Source of the DNA: Nautiliaceae bacterium
GTDB lineage: Bacteria; Campylobacterota; Campylobacteria; Campylobacterales; Nautiliaceae
Length of the DNA stretch: 45,167 bases
Assembly: GCA_027062285.1 (NCBI GenBank)
Contig: JAMOTL010000031.1
Span: 1 to 45,167 of the forward strand
Reading direction: 5' to 3'
Shown here piece by piece: positions 7,142 to 14,874 of the stretch. Every line of letters begins with the position of its first letter. Within the stretch, counting starts at the first letter, position 1. The notes beneath the pieces were generated by a model. That model saw nothing but the letters and a program-made list of their open reading frames with translations, searched no databases and was not told the origin of the DNA. The translations under genes were made by a program, and so were the position numbers.

Positions 7142-7242
7142 TTTTTGCCCCTTTATTTTTTTATTTCGCCCCCTATAAAATGGAGCGGAGGCTCAGGGGG
7201 CCAAACCTCCGCATTAAATTCCCACCCCAACCACCCATAAAA
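7142..7242 (-). promoter_or_regulatory. G-rich leader of the ssb gene (hairpin, G-tracts, two GGGGC boxes)
   Basis: On the minus strand this 101-base leader contains GGGTGGTTGGGGTGGG (7236-7221), a possible two-tetrad quadruplex. A 7-bp hairpin GCGGAGG/CCTCCGC follows (7212-7206 with 7191-7185), with a CCCCC-containing loop. Then come TATAGGGGGCGAAA (GGGGGC at 7173-7168) and AAAGGGGC next to the ATG. So many G-tracts in very AT-rich DNA suggest RNA-level control, perhaps by the pV-like protein itself. This is inferred by analogy with f1. Confidence 0.45.
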
Positions 7243-7614
7243 TTAAGAAACTCTTAAAAGTTTCTTCCGTAATTTAGAAAAACTTTCATATTCACTTTTT
7301 AACTCTTTACAATTCCATTTTCTTTCAAAAGATAATTCAATACATTCTTTAATTTCATTCAAATGAATTTCAACTAAATAAATTAATTTTTGAATGTCAT
7401 TATTTGTTAAATCTTCTTTAAAATCTTCTTCGTGATTATTTATTAATAATTCATATTTTTCAGCTAAATCATCAGGTAAATAAACTAAATTCTCAGTGTT
7501 ATAACCAACTCCTAACCATTTATTAAAATAATTCACAATTTCATCAATAATTTTTTCATTATTTCTATTTTTCATATTTTGTAATTTTTTTATTTCTTCT
7601 CTATGAACTAACAT
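7243..7614 (-). CDS. Phage hypothetical protein, 123 aa, charged and helical
   Basis: I do not recognise this protein. The chosen ATG (7614) is one base after the integrase stop (TGAAATG) and follows GAGGGGGTG. A frame opening farther upstream inside int is less likely. The 123 residues are highly charged, with Leu/Lys/Glu-rich helices at both ends and no membrane segment. Coupling to int suggests a recombination accessory (such as a directionality factor) or a regulator. No HTH is obvious. Confidence 0.65.
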   Translation of the reverse strand: MLVHREEIKKLQNMKNRNNEKIIDEIVNYFNKWLGVGYNTENLVYLPDDLAEKYELLINNHEEDFKEDLTNNDIQKLIYLVEIHLNEIKECIELSFERKWNCKELKSEYESFSKLRKKLLRVS

Positions 7615-7615
7615 T

Positions 7616-8530
7616 TCACACCCCCTCAATAGAATTAAAAATTTTTTCAATAACTTTTTTTGAAATTTCAGCTCTTGGATTAATATATCTTTGAGTTACT
7701 TCAATAGATGTATGACCAAGCGTATATGAAACTTCCTCAACTGAAAGACCAAGAAAATTAATTGAATAAGTAGCTACAAGATGACGAATATCGTGTATTC
7801 TCATTTTTTTATCAATCCCAGCTAAAACTAAAAGTTTTTTAAATTGTTTTCTTATATCTTTAATTTTTCTACATGTAACACTTGAAGGAAAAACATATGG
7901 AGAATTTGGACATTCAACTTTATTAATAATTTTTTGTCTAAAAAGAGTATCTCTAAGAATAGAAGTCATTTGATAAGAAAAATTTCTTTTTGCTTTATTG
8001 ATTTGAGCAGGTATCAAATAAATATCATTTTCAAAATCTACCATATCCCAAGTAAGAGAAAGAACTTCGTTAAGTCTTCTACCATGTAAAAGAAATGTAA
8101 AAATTCCTCTATACTTTTGATTAGGATAATTAAGAGCAGTATAAATAAATCTTTTTATTTCCTCTTCTGTAAAATTAAAATAAATTTTATTATCAAATTT
8201 AGGAATTTGAACATATTCAAAAGGATTCTTTTCACAATATTCATTCATAATGGCGTATTTATAAAGTACTTTAAATATATCAATAATATTCTTTACAGTT
8301 TTAGGTTTTAAACCCTTTTGAATAAGCTCATTAGCAAATAACTGTGCGTCTTTATATTTAAAATCTGTTATAATATAATTGCCATATTTATTAGAAAAAT
8401 GTTTATTGTAATAATATATTTTTGTATCTAAAGTTTTATCAGACATTGTATGTCTCATCACTTGAAGATATTCATTAAAAAGTTCATTAAATGTTAAAGG
8501 AGTTTCATTATGGTTAAAATTTGTTTTCAT
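7616..8530 (-). CDS. Tyrosine recombinase / phage integrase
   Basis: The 304-residue enzyme would recombine the phage att core with tRNA-fMet. An N-terminal SAM-like DNA-binding region (about 5-95, starting NETPLTFNELFNEYLQVM) precedes the catalytic domain. Catalytic motifs are HGRRLNEVLSL (first Arg), HDIRHLVATYS (His-x-x-Arg) and LGHTSIEVTQRYIN (His and nucleophile Tyr). A GGGGC leader precedes ATG. It is transcribed divergently from the repressor and lies about 1.3 kb from attR, separated from it by the lysogeny module. No truncation is seen, so it is probably functional. Confidence 0.95.
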   Translation of the reverse strand: MKTNFNHNETPLTFNELFNEYLQVMRHTMSDKTLDTKIYYYNKHFSNKYGNYIITDFKYKDAQLFANELIQKGLKPKTVKNIIDIFKVLYKYAIMNEYCEKNPFEYVQIPKFDNKIYFNFTEEEIKRFIYTALNYPNQKYRGIFTFLLHGRRLNEVLSLTWDMVDFENDIYLIPAQINKAKRNFSYQMTSILRDTLFRQKIINKVECPNSPYVFPSSVTCRKIKDIRKQFKKLLVLAGIDKKMRIHDIRHLVATYSINFLGLSVEEVSYTLGHTSIEVTQRYINPRAEISKKVIEKIFNSIEGV

Positions 8531-8606
8531 TGTTCGCCCCTGATAAATGTAAAATATTTTAATTAATTAAATTATACTGAAATTATTTACATAAATCAAG
8601 AGAAAA
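8531..8606. promoter_or_regulatory. Divergent int/repressor control region with paired ATGTAAA half-sites
   Basis: Very AT-rich spacer between the divergent int and HTH-regulator genes. ATGTAAAA (8547-8554) and TTTACAT (8586-8592) are inverted half-sites about 30 bases apart. The palindromes AAAATATTTT (8551-8560) and TTAATTAATTAA (8559-8570) lie between them. TATAAT-like boxes can be drawn for both directions. It is the natural operator for the regulator, switching lysogeny against the leftward operon. Binding is inferred. Confidence 0.5.
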
Positions 8607-8918
8607 ATGAAAAAAATTACACAAAAAGAATTAGCAAAAAGAATTAATGTTACAGAACATACATTAATAAACTGGAAAAAAACTAAACCTGAGTTAATAA
8701 AATTAATTAATTTAGGTTTAGAAGCAGAAAAATCAGGGGGCATAACAATAAACGGCAATAACAATATTATCGGTAGTCATAACAAAATTATGATTAACGG
8801 TAACGATATATGTAAAGAGATTTGTGAAGCATTAGGAAAATTACCAGAACAGAAACAAAAAAAGTTTTATCATAAAATAATGTTAGAACTATTTGAGGAA
8901 ATGGAAAATGAAACCTAA
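8607..8918 (+). CDS. HTH phage repressor-like regulator
   Basis: This 103-residue protein has an N-terminal helix-turn-helix (TQKELAKRINVTEHTLINWK, residues 5-24) of the XRE/CI kind. A short repetitive GITINGNNNIIGSHNKIMI stretch (about 48-66) has alternating hydrophobic residues, like a small beta-turn motif, and a helical C-terminus may dimerise. It is the first gene of the rightward module, divergent from int, as expected of a lysogeny regulator. The next gene overlaps its stop by 11 bases. Target genes are inferred from position. Confidence 0.82.
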   Translation: MKKITQKELAKRINVTEHTLINWKKTKPELIKLINLGLEAEKSGGITINGNNNIIGSHNKIMINGNDICKEICEALGKLPEQKQKKFYHKIMLELFEEMENET

Positions 8919-9150
8919 TATTTCATCAGATATCATTCTTATGATAATAACATTGTTTGGAGCAGCAATATTATCTGGAGTAATAGAAAATGTAACAAAG
9001 AAAAAAAGAACAAAAAAAGACAACGAAAAATTAATTAGTGGAATAATAATAGGAGGAACTCTATTCTTTATAATATTTCCTAAATTAACAATATTTATTG
9101 TATTAACAATCTTAATAATATTTATAGTAAGAAAAAAATTTAACATATAA
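8908..9150 (+). CDS. Small phage membrane protein of the lysogeny module (80 aa)
   Basis: The ATG at 8908 is chosen because GAGGAA lies 7 bases upstream; a TTG at 8893 is possible. The 80 residues form a membrane helix (about 8-27), a very basic cytoplasmic loop (TKKKRTKKDNEK) and two more hydrophobic segments (about 43-75) ending in basic RKKFNI. The family is not recognised. Co-expression with the repressor suggests superinfection exclusion or another lysogen-expressed role, by position only. Confidence 0.65.
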   Translation: MKPNISSDIILMIITLFGAAILSGVIENVTKKKRTKKDNEKLISGIIIGGTLFFIIFPKLTIFIVLTILIIFIVRKKFNI

Positions 9151-9225
9151 AATCTTTTTTATAAGATTAAATAAACTAAAAAAAAATAATTAAAATTAAA
9201 AACAAAAAATTAAATAGGAAAACTT

Positions 9226-9480
9226 ATGAAAAAAATAATAAAAATATTCTTGTTTATAAACTTCTTATATGCTGGAGAATGTGAAGTTACATTTATAGTA
9301 AAAAAATCAACACCACATTATCCATATCTTTTTAAAAAAGAAAAATTTATCTGTAAAAATCAAAAAGAAGGTTGGAATTATCAAAAAACTCTTGGATGTA
9401 GAAAAAGAAATGTATTAAAAAATATGAAAAAATATAAATTATATATTTGTCCTCTATGGGTAGATTTAGTAAAAAAATAA
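9226..9480 (+). CDS. Small secreted Cys-containing protein of the prophage (84 aa)
   Basis: A signal peptide (MKKIIKIFLFINFLYA) precedes a mature basic domain of about 68 residues with four cysteines (in GECEV, FICKN, LGCRK and YICPL), probably two disulfides. AGGA lies upstream of the ATG. It lies in the rightward module that should be expressed in the lysogen. Periplasmic or secreted location suggests receptor blocking, immunity to related phages, or lysogenic conversion. No homology is recognised. Confidence 0.68.
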   Translation: MKKIIKIFLFINFLYAGECEVTFIVKKSTPHYPYLFKKEKFICKNQKEGWNYQKTLGCRKRNVLKNMKKYKLYICPLWVDLVKK

Positions 9481-9483
9481 AAA

Positions 9484-9579
9484 TTAATGAGACTTATGTT
9501 TAATATCTTTATGAGTTATCCAATAAGCAAAAATTAATATTATAGTAGCAAATAAAGCCCAAAAAAAATAAATACTCAT
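9484..9579 (-). CDS. 31-aa single-helix membrane protein
   Basis: The 31-codon frame begins with an ATG overlapping the upstream stop (ATGA at 9579-9576) and ends TAA at 9486-9484. Nearly all of it is one membrane helix (residues about 3-20), followed by a polar HKDIKHKSH tail. The overlap argues it is a real, coupled gene. In the circular phage it would be the last gene of the leftward operon, after rep and the 64-aa gene. Size resembles pVII/pIX or a small holin-like protein. Function unknown. Confidence 0.6.
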   Translation of the reverse strand: MSIYFFWALFATIILIFAYWITHKDIKHKSH

Positions 9580-9770
9580 AATTCATCTCCCTTTTTGATT
9601 AACATATTACCAGCAATATATAATACCACAAAAGTATAAAATATCATAAAAATTTCAGGAACAGTAATATCTTTTGAATTAAATAAACCATTTATAACAG
9701 ACAAACCACCAATTAAATTTGCAAGGGCAATAAAACCTTTTCCAGTTTCAATATACTGATTTTTTGTCAT
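9576..9770 (-). CDS. 64-aa membrane protein at the right end of the prophage
   Basis: AAGGAG lies 5 bases before the ATG at 9770, so this start is preferred over one seven codons upstream. The 64 residues have two membrane segments (about 9-27 and 36-56) and a polar KKGDEL tail. In the integrated state the gene has no upstream phage gene on its strand. In the excised circle it lies about 30 bases after the rebuilt rep stop. It would then belong to the main phage operon and be separated from it by integration. Function unknown. Confidence 0.65.
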   Translation of the reverse strand: MTKNQYIETGKGFIALANLIGGLSVINGLFNSKDITVPEIFMIFYTFVVLYIAGNMLIKKGDEL

Positions 9771-9842
9771 AAAAACTCCTTCACAATTCACAATATTATA
9801 TCAAAATAATTCTACTTCATCCTCATCACAATTCACACAATC

Positions 9843-9890
9843 CTCATAACCCGGAGGTCGTGGGTTCAAATCCCACCCCCGCAACCAAAA
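9843..9890 (+). repeat. attR: orphan 3' half of tRNA-fMet
   Basis: Identical to 80-127 over 48 bases. It begins at the anticodon loop and includes variable loop, T arm, acceptor 3' strand and CCA. The 5' half of a tRNA is absent (it is preceded by CACACAAT), so it is not a functional tRNA gene. It is probably the host's original tRNA 3' end displaced by integration. Confidence 0.93.
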
Positions 9891-9958
9891 ATTTCAATAA
9901 ATAAATCTCTGACACTAAAATAATACAAAACTTTTATATTTCCTTCTAAACGCTATGA

Positions 9959-9964
9959 TATAAT
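9959..9964 (+). promoter_or_regulatory. -10 box of the sbcD promoter
   Basis: TGATATAAT ends 24 bases before the sbcD ATG. T- and A-rich DNA lies upstream without a clear -35, as is typical of Campylobacterota sigma-70 promoters. It is the first promoter-like sequence after attR. Confidence 0.5.
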
Positions 9965-9987
9965 TTCTTAAAAATCCAAGGCTGATA

Positions 9988-11091
9988 ATGAAAATTCTCC
10001 ATACATCCGACTGGCATATCGGTCATCAGGTTTCAGGAATTGATAGATATGATGAATATGAGCTTTTTTTCGAATGGTTAAGAAAACAAATAGAGAAAGA
10101 AAAAATAGATGTTTTATTAATTTCAGGGGATATTTTTGACATATATAATCCTTCTTATCTTGCAGAAGAACAATATTTTAATTTTCTCGCTTCATTAAGT
10201 GGTAAATTGCGTAAAGTAATAATTATTGGTGGAAATCATGATTCTCCGAAAACTTTGGAAGCTCCAAAAGAAGTTTTAAAATCGATAAATGTTGACATAA
10301 TAAGCGGAGCTAAAAATAATTATAAAAAAATTATAGATTTTGAGGATTTTCAGATTTTGGCAGTATCATATTTAAGAGAAAATATTTTAAAAGAAAAAAA
10401 CGAAGATTTATTAAAAGCGATTGAAAAAATATATGATATTAATGCGAATAAACCTGTAATAGCTATGGGACATTTGAGTGTTTACGGAGCTTCTTTTGGC
10501 GGAGGTGAGAGAGATATTTATATAGGAAAAATTGAAGCGATACCGAGTAATGTTTTTGAGAAATTTAGTTATACCGCACTCGGTCATATACATAAGTACC
10601 AAGAAATTAAAGACAATATAATTTATTCCGGTTCTCCTTTACAAATGGCTTTTGATGAAGATTATGATAAAAAAATTGTAATAATTGATACTGAAAATTG
10701 GCAAAAAAAGCTAATAAACGTCCCTAGATTTAGAAAGTTTATAAAATTAAAAGGTAATTTTGAAACTGTTTATAAAAAAATATCGGAAATATCTGAGGAA
10801 TATAATAAATATATGCTAAATGTAGAAAAAAAGGATTTAAAACCGTTTATTGAGATAGAGTTTAGTGATAATGTTTCTTCTGAAGATATTGAAAGTATAA
10901 AAACATCGGCTGAAAATTTATATATTTTAAAAATCAAACTTCCGTTAAATTTTTCCGATGTGAATAACATTGATGTTAAAAAGATAAGTTTTGAAGAAAT
11001 AATAAGAAATCTTTTTGAAGATGAAGAAGATTTGGATGAAATTATAAAAATTATAACTGAAATAAAAACTGAAATAAAAGAGGAAAAATGA
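9988..11091 (+). CDS. sbcD: SbcD, nuclease subunit of SbcCD (Mre11 homologue)
   Basis: SbcCD trims hairpins and DNA ends during recombination repair. The 367-residue protein has calcineurin-like phosphodiesterase motifs in order: HTSDWHIGH (near 5-13), GDIFD (about 47-51), GGNHDSP (about 77-83), a central His motif GHLSV, and LGHIHKY. These supply the two-metal site. The C-terminal part is the capping and SbcC-binding region. The stop overlaps sbcC by four bases (ATGA), so both subunits are coupled. It is the first host gene right of the prophage. Confidence 0.95.
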   Translation: MKILHTSDWHIGHQVSGIDRYDEYELFFEWLRKQIEKEKIDVLLISGDIFDIYNPSYLAEEQYFNFLASLSGKLRKVIIIGGNHDSPKTLEAPKEVLKSINVDIISGAKNNYKKIIDFEDFQILAVSYLRENILKEKNEDLLKAIEKIYDINANKPVIAMGHLSVYGASFGGGERDIYIGKIEAIPSNVFEKFSYTALGHIHKYQEIKDNIIYSGSPLQMAFDEDYDKKIVIIDTENWQKKLINVPRFRKFIKLKGNFETVYKKISEISEEYNKYMLNVEKKDLKPFIEIEFSDNVSSEDIESIKTSAENLYILKIKLPLNFSDVNNIDVKKISFEEIIRNLFEDEEDLDEIIKIITEIKTEIKEEK

Positions 11092-13634
11092 AACTGTTAA
11101 GATTGGCACTTACAAATATAAATTCAATCAGAAATGCCGAAATAGATTTTACAGAATTTGAAAATTCACTTTTTTTAATTTCCGGACCTACGGGAAGCGG
11201 AAAAAGTACAATAATTGATGCTGTTTGTGCGGCGTTATACAATAAAACGCCTCGACTTAAAAAAAGTGCCGGCGAGCTTTTAACCCATAATAGCAAAAAA
11301 GGGAAAATTGAACTTGATTTTTTTATTGGAAATATAAAATACAATGTTGTTTGGGAAGCTAAAAGAGTAAAAAGCGGTATAAATGTGACTCATAAACTAA
11401 AAGTAAATAACGATTCTGATTTTATAGATAAACATGTTCCAAAAAAAATAGAACAAATATTAAAGCTGGATTTCGGGCAATTTACAAAAGCAATTGTTTT
11501 GGCACAAGGAGAATTTGATGCTTTTTTAAATGCCAATTCAACTCAAAAAGCGGAGATATTAAAAAATATTTTAGATCTGGAAGAGTATGAAGAAATATCA
11601 AGACGGATATATGAACGAACCGAGGAAATGAAAAATATTATAGAAAATATTAAATTGCAAATACCTGATGTTGATGAAAAAAAATTAGAAGCAGAGATAA
11701 ACAAAAAAGAAAATTTAATAATCGAATATAAAAAGTTAAATGAAAGATTCGAAGTTTTAAAAGAATTAAAAGAAAAAGAAAAACTTAAAACAGAAATTGA
11801 AAAGTTGAAGAGGAGTTTAATTTCAGTTGAAAAAGAAATTAATAAAAAAAAGTTTGAATTAAAAGAAAAAAAGGAACTATTAGATGAAATAAGTATAAAA
11901 AAAGAAGAATATGATAAAAAATATAAGCAGATATCCTTAAAAATAACTGAAGCTGAAAAAATTAAAGAAAATATTAACGTTTTGGATTCTTCTATAAATT
12001 CATTTAATAAATTAATTAATACGAAACAAAATGAACTTAAAAGAGTAGAAGAAGAGATTTTTAAAAATCAAAATGAATTAAAAAATATAAATGTGGAAGA
12101 AAAAAAAGAGTTTACTATTTTTGAAAAAATAAAAGAAGAATTTGATAGGAGAAAATTTTTGAATTCTCAATTGGATGAATTGAAAAAGAAACTTTTTGAA
12201 AATGATACCACTATTCAAAATTTAAAAAAAGAGTATTATGACAATTTAAAAAAAATTTCCAATATTTCGGAGATAATTATAAATCCGCTGGTGATAGAAT
12301 TGGAAGTATATAGAAAAGAACTAAAAGACGGGGAGCCATGTCCTTTATGCGGGAGTCTGGAGCATCCGTATAAAAAGAATCCTCCGAAAATACAAAAAGA
12401 ATTATTATATGAATATCAGACATTACAAGAAAAAGTAAAAGAACTTGAAAAACAATTGAATACATTAAGTATAAAAAAAGAAACATTTTTAAAAGATAAG
12501 AAAAGTTATGAAAATCAAATAAAAAATATAGATTTAACTAAATATGGAATTTACGATGAGAATGATTTTTATAATTTACAAGCTTTAAAAACTGAATATG
12601 AAAAAAATAAAAAAGAGTTTGATTTACTTAAAAATAAAATAAGTAATTTGCTTTTAAAAAAAGAAGATAATTTAAGAGATATTGAAAATTATAAAAAAGA
12701 ATTAATGAGATCAGTGAATAAAAAACAAAAACTTCAGGATATATATAGAAGACTTTTGAGTGAGCTTAATATTAATGAAAAAGAACTTGATGAATTGAAA
12801 ACTTTTCTCCACGATGAAGAAAGCAAGATAAAAAAAGAATATGAAAAAGTTTTTAAAGAATATAATCGTACGAATACCGATTTGTCTATTTTAAAAAATA
12901 AGTCAGAAATATTAAATTCAGATTTATCGGATAAAAAAAGTAAATATTCTCAAATTACTATAGAGGGCGAATATAATGAAGAGGAAGAAAAAGAAATCAG
13001 AAAAAATATCGAAACATTAAATAGAATGCTTGGTGAAACGGAAGAACGAATCAAAAATTTAAAAACAATGATTGATAAAAAAAATGAGTTGAAAAATGAA
13101 ATAAAAATTTTAAATGAAAAATTAAGAGTGTATGAAAAAATCAATAGAAAAATAGGCTCTAAAAACGGTAAAAAATTCAGTAAAATAATTTTGCGATATT
13201 TTTTAGATTCTTTACTTCATATAGCAAATACGCATCTTAAATCTCTTTCAGATGACAGATATCTTTTGGAAGTGGTGTCTGATGGAGATGATTTTGATTT
13301 AAAAATAATTGACAGGTTTTTTGAAAATGAAAGAAGAAATGTTAAAACGTTAAGCGGAGGTGAAAAATTTTTAGTCTCTTTATCTCTTGCTTTTGCTTTG
13401 AGTGATTTTATGAAAAACAAAATAAATATTGAAAGTATGTTTTTAGATGAAGGGTTTGGTACTCTTGATAGAGAATATTTAAATAAAGCTCTTGAAATTT
13501 TAAAAAAAGCTTCGATTGGAAAAACAATAGGTATAATTTCACATGTAGAATCTTTAAAAGAAGAGATAGAAAAACAAATAATAGTCAAAAAGCTTAACAG
13601 CGGAATAAGTGTTTTAGAAATAAATAAAGGATAA
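11088..13634 (+). CDS. sbcC: SbcC, ATPase/coiled-coil subunit of SbcCD (Rad50 homologue)
   Basis: The 848-residue SMC-like ATPase forms the clamp of the SbcCD nuclease. Walker A (GPTGSGKS) is at 33-40. Two long Lys/Glu-rich coiled-coil arms flank a zinc hook CPLC near 417-420. The ABC signature (TLSGGEKFL, about 753) and Walker B (MFLDEGFG, about 784) complete the nucleotide site. It is shorter than E. coli SbcC (over 1000 residues), mainly in the arms. purN follows after 2 bases, suggesting co-transcription. Confidence 0.95.
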   Translation: MKLLRLALTNINSIRNAEIDFTEFENSLFLISGPTGSGKSTIIDAVCAALYNKTPRLKKSAGELLTHNSKKGKIELDFFIGNIKYNVVWEAKRVKSGINVTHKLKVNNDSDFIDKHVPKKIEQILKLDFGQFTKAIVLAQGEFDAFLNANSTQKAEILKNILDLEEYEEISRRIYERTEEMKNIIENIKLQIPDVDEKKLEAEINKKENLIIEYKKLNERFEVLKELKEKEKLKTEIEKLKRSLISVEKEINKKKFELKEKKELLDEISIKKEEYDKKYKQISLKITEAEKIKENINVLDSSINSFNKLINTKQNELKRVEEEIFKNQNELKNINVEEKKEFTIFEKIKEEFDRRKFLNSQLDELKKKLFENDTTIQNLKKEYYDNLKKISNISEIIINPLVIELEVYRKELKDGEPCPLCGSLEHPYKKNPPKIQKELLYEYQTLQEKVKELEKQLNTLSIKKETFLKDKKSYENQIKNIDLTKYGIYDENDFYNLQALKTEYEKNKKEFDLLKNKISNLLLKKEDNLRDIENYKKELMRSVNKKQKLQDIYRRLLSELNINEKELDELKTFLHDEESKIKKEYEKVFKEYNRTNTDLSILKNKSEILNSDLSDKKSKYSQITIEGEYNEEEEKEIRKNIETLNRMLGETEERIKNLKTMIDKKNELKNEIKILNEKLRVYEKINRKIGSKNGKKFSKIILRYFLDSLLHIANTHLKSLSDDRYLLEVVSDGDDFDLKIIDRFFENERRNVKTLSGGEKFLVSLSLAFALSDFMKNKINIESMFLDEGFGTLDREYLNKALEILKKASIGKTIGIISHVESLKEEIEKQIIVKKLNSGISVLEINKG

Positions 13635-13636
13635 AT

Positions 13637-14152
13637 TTGAAAAAAGTAGCAGTGTTTTTTGGAAAAGGCGGAAGTAATTTTTTAAATATTTTAAAACATC
13701 AGACAAATTATAAAGTGGTTTTGGGAATTACTAATAGAAACGATTCTTCTGCTTTGAATTCAGATAATCTTCCTGATGTTTTGATAACTGAAGACAATGA
13801 AAAGATATTGAAAAAACTAAAAGAGATTAATCCGGATTTGATAATTTTAGCAGGTTATATGAAAATTATACCTCCATTAATTATTGATGAATTTAGAGGT
13901 AAAATTATTAATCTTCATCCAAGCATACTGCCTGATTTTAAGGGGTTAAATGCTGATAAAAAATCATATGAAGCTAAGAAAGCGTGCGGAATTACCATTC
14001 ATTATGCGGATAAAGAACTTGACAGCGGAGACATTATTTTGCAATATCATATCAATCCTTATAAATATGATACTTTTGAAAAATATTATAACGCTTTAAA
14101 AAAAGCCGAACATACGTTTTTGCCCGCCGTTATTGAAAGATTGTGCGATTAA
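13637..14152 (+). CDS. purN: Phosphoribosylglycinamide formyltransferase PurN
   Basis: Transfers a formyl group from 10-formyl-THF to GAR, step three of purine synthesis. The 171-residue protein carries INLHPSILPDFKG (catalytic His with the preceding Asn) and GITIHYADKELDSGDII (second His/Asp region). Its start is TTG, two bases after the sbcC stop, with AAAGGA at suitable distance and no nearby ATG in frame. It is shorter than E. coli PurN (about 212), but the core is complete. It converges on truA with a 4-base overlap. Confidence 0.9.
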   Translation: MKKVAVFFGKGGSNFLNILKHQTNYKVVLGITNRNDSSALNSDNLPDVLITEDNEKILKKLKEINPDLIILAGYMKIIPPLIIDEFRGKIINLHPSILPDFKGLNADKKSYEAKKACGITIHYADKELDSGDIILQYHINPYKYDTFEKYYNALKKAEHTFLPAVIERLCD

Positions 14153-14874
14153 TACCATATTCTTTCAAGGTAAAGACCGTTAGGCGCAGCGAGATGTTTA
14201 TTAATAAGTTTCTTTTTATTTAGTTGCAATTCCAAATCTTTCAGAGAGAGTTTGTTTTCATTTATTTTTAATAAAAAATCTATAATTATTCTTATTTGAC
14301 CTCTTAAAAATCCGTTACCTATTATTTTTATAATAGTTTTTCCGCGGTAGTTAAAGATTTTTGTTTCGTATATCTCTCTAATATAATTATTAACTTCACT
14401 TCCTGTTTTGGCAAAATATTCAAAATCATGTTTTCCTTCAAGTGTTTTTAAAGCTTTTTTTAACAGTTCTATATTTATCACTTTTGGATAAAAAGTCGTA
14501 TAATCCGCTGTATGCGGTGAAAAATGAGGTGTTAAAATATATCTGTAACTTCTTTTTTTTGCGTTGAATCTGGGATGAAAATTATCATCTGTTATTGATA
14601 ATTTTTTTATATGAATATATGGATGTAGGATTTTATTTAAAGATTTTTGAAGCTTATTTATCTCCCAAAATTTCGGAACGTTAAAAGAAATTACCTGATT
14701 AAGTGCATGAACGCCCGTATCGGTTCTCCCCGCATGTTGTATAGAGGAATTAATATTTAATTTAATAAGAGCTTTTTGAATTTCTCCCTGAACGGTTTTT
14801 TTATCCGGTTGTATTTGCATACCGGAAAATTTGCTACCGTCATATGAAATAATCCCTAAAACTTTATTTTCCAT
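14149..14874 (-). CDS. truA: tRNA pseudouridine synthase A
   Basis: Makes pseudouridine at tRNA positions 38-40 of the anticodon stem. The catalytic Asp is in HAGRTDTGVHA (about 47-57). The start ISYDGSKFSGMQ is typical of TruA, and the 241-residue length fits. It is the last gene of the leftward operon that begins at glmU and overlaps the LptF/G-like gene by 19 bases. Confidence 0.94.
   Translation of the reverse strand: MENKVLGIISYDGSKFSGMQIQPDKKTVQGEIQKALIKLNINSSIQHAGRTDTGVHALNQVISFNVPKFWEINKLQKSLNKILHPYIHIKKLSITDDNFHPRFNAKKRSYRYILTPHFSPHTADYTTFYPKVINIELLKKALKTLEGKHDFEYFAKTGSEVNNYIREIYETKIFNYRGKTIIKIIGNGFLRGQIRIIIDFLLKINENKLSLKDLELQLNKKKLINKHLAAPNGLYLERIWY

Larger units (their letters stand above)
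80..9890. mobile_element. Inovirus-type (filamentous phage) prophage, circle of 9763 bp
   Basis: The element lies between 48-bp att repeats in tRNA-fMet. It encodes an integrase, an HTH regulator, a pV-like ssDNA-binding protein, a pVIII-like major coat, a pIII-like adhesin, a pVI-like protein, Zot/pI, a pIV-like secretin and an HUH Rep, in an order close to that of known filamentous phages. Two GC-rich palindromic intergenic regions stand out in very AT-rich DNA. The genes look intact, with many ATGA, TAATG or TGATATG junctions and no frameshift seen, so the prophage may be active. Host tRNA genes lie to the left and sbcDC to the right. Confidence 0.93.

Noticed and set aside
9801-9842. Independent small gene at the right end of the prophage
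   Set aside because: There is no start codon with an SD. The stretch is better explained as the detached last codons of rep.
9843-9887. Second tRNA-fMet gene
   Set aside because: Only the 3' half is present. There is no acceptor 5' strand, D arm or anticodon stem 5' side, so it is the attR copy.
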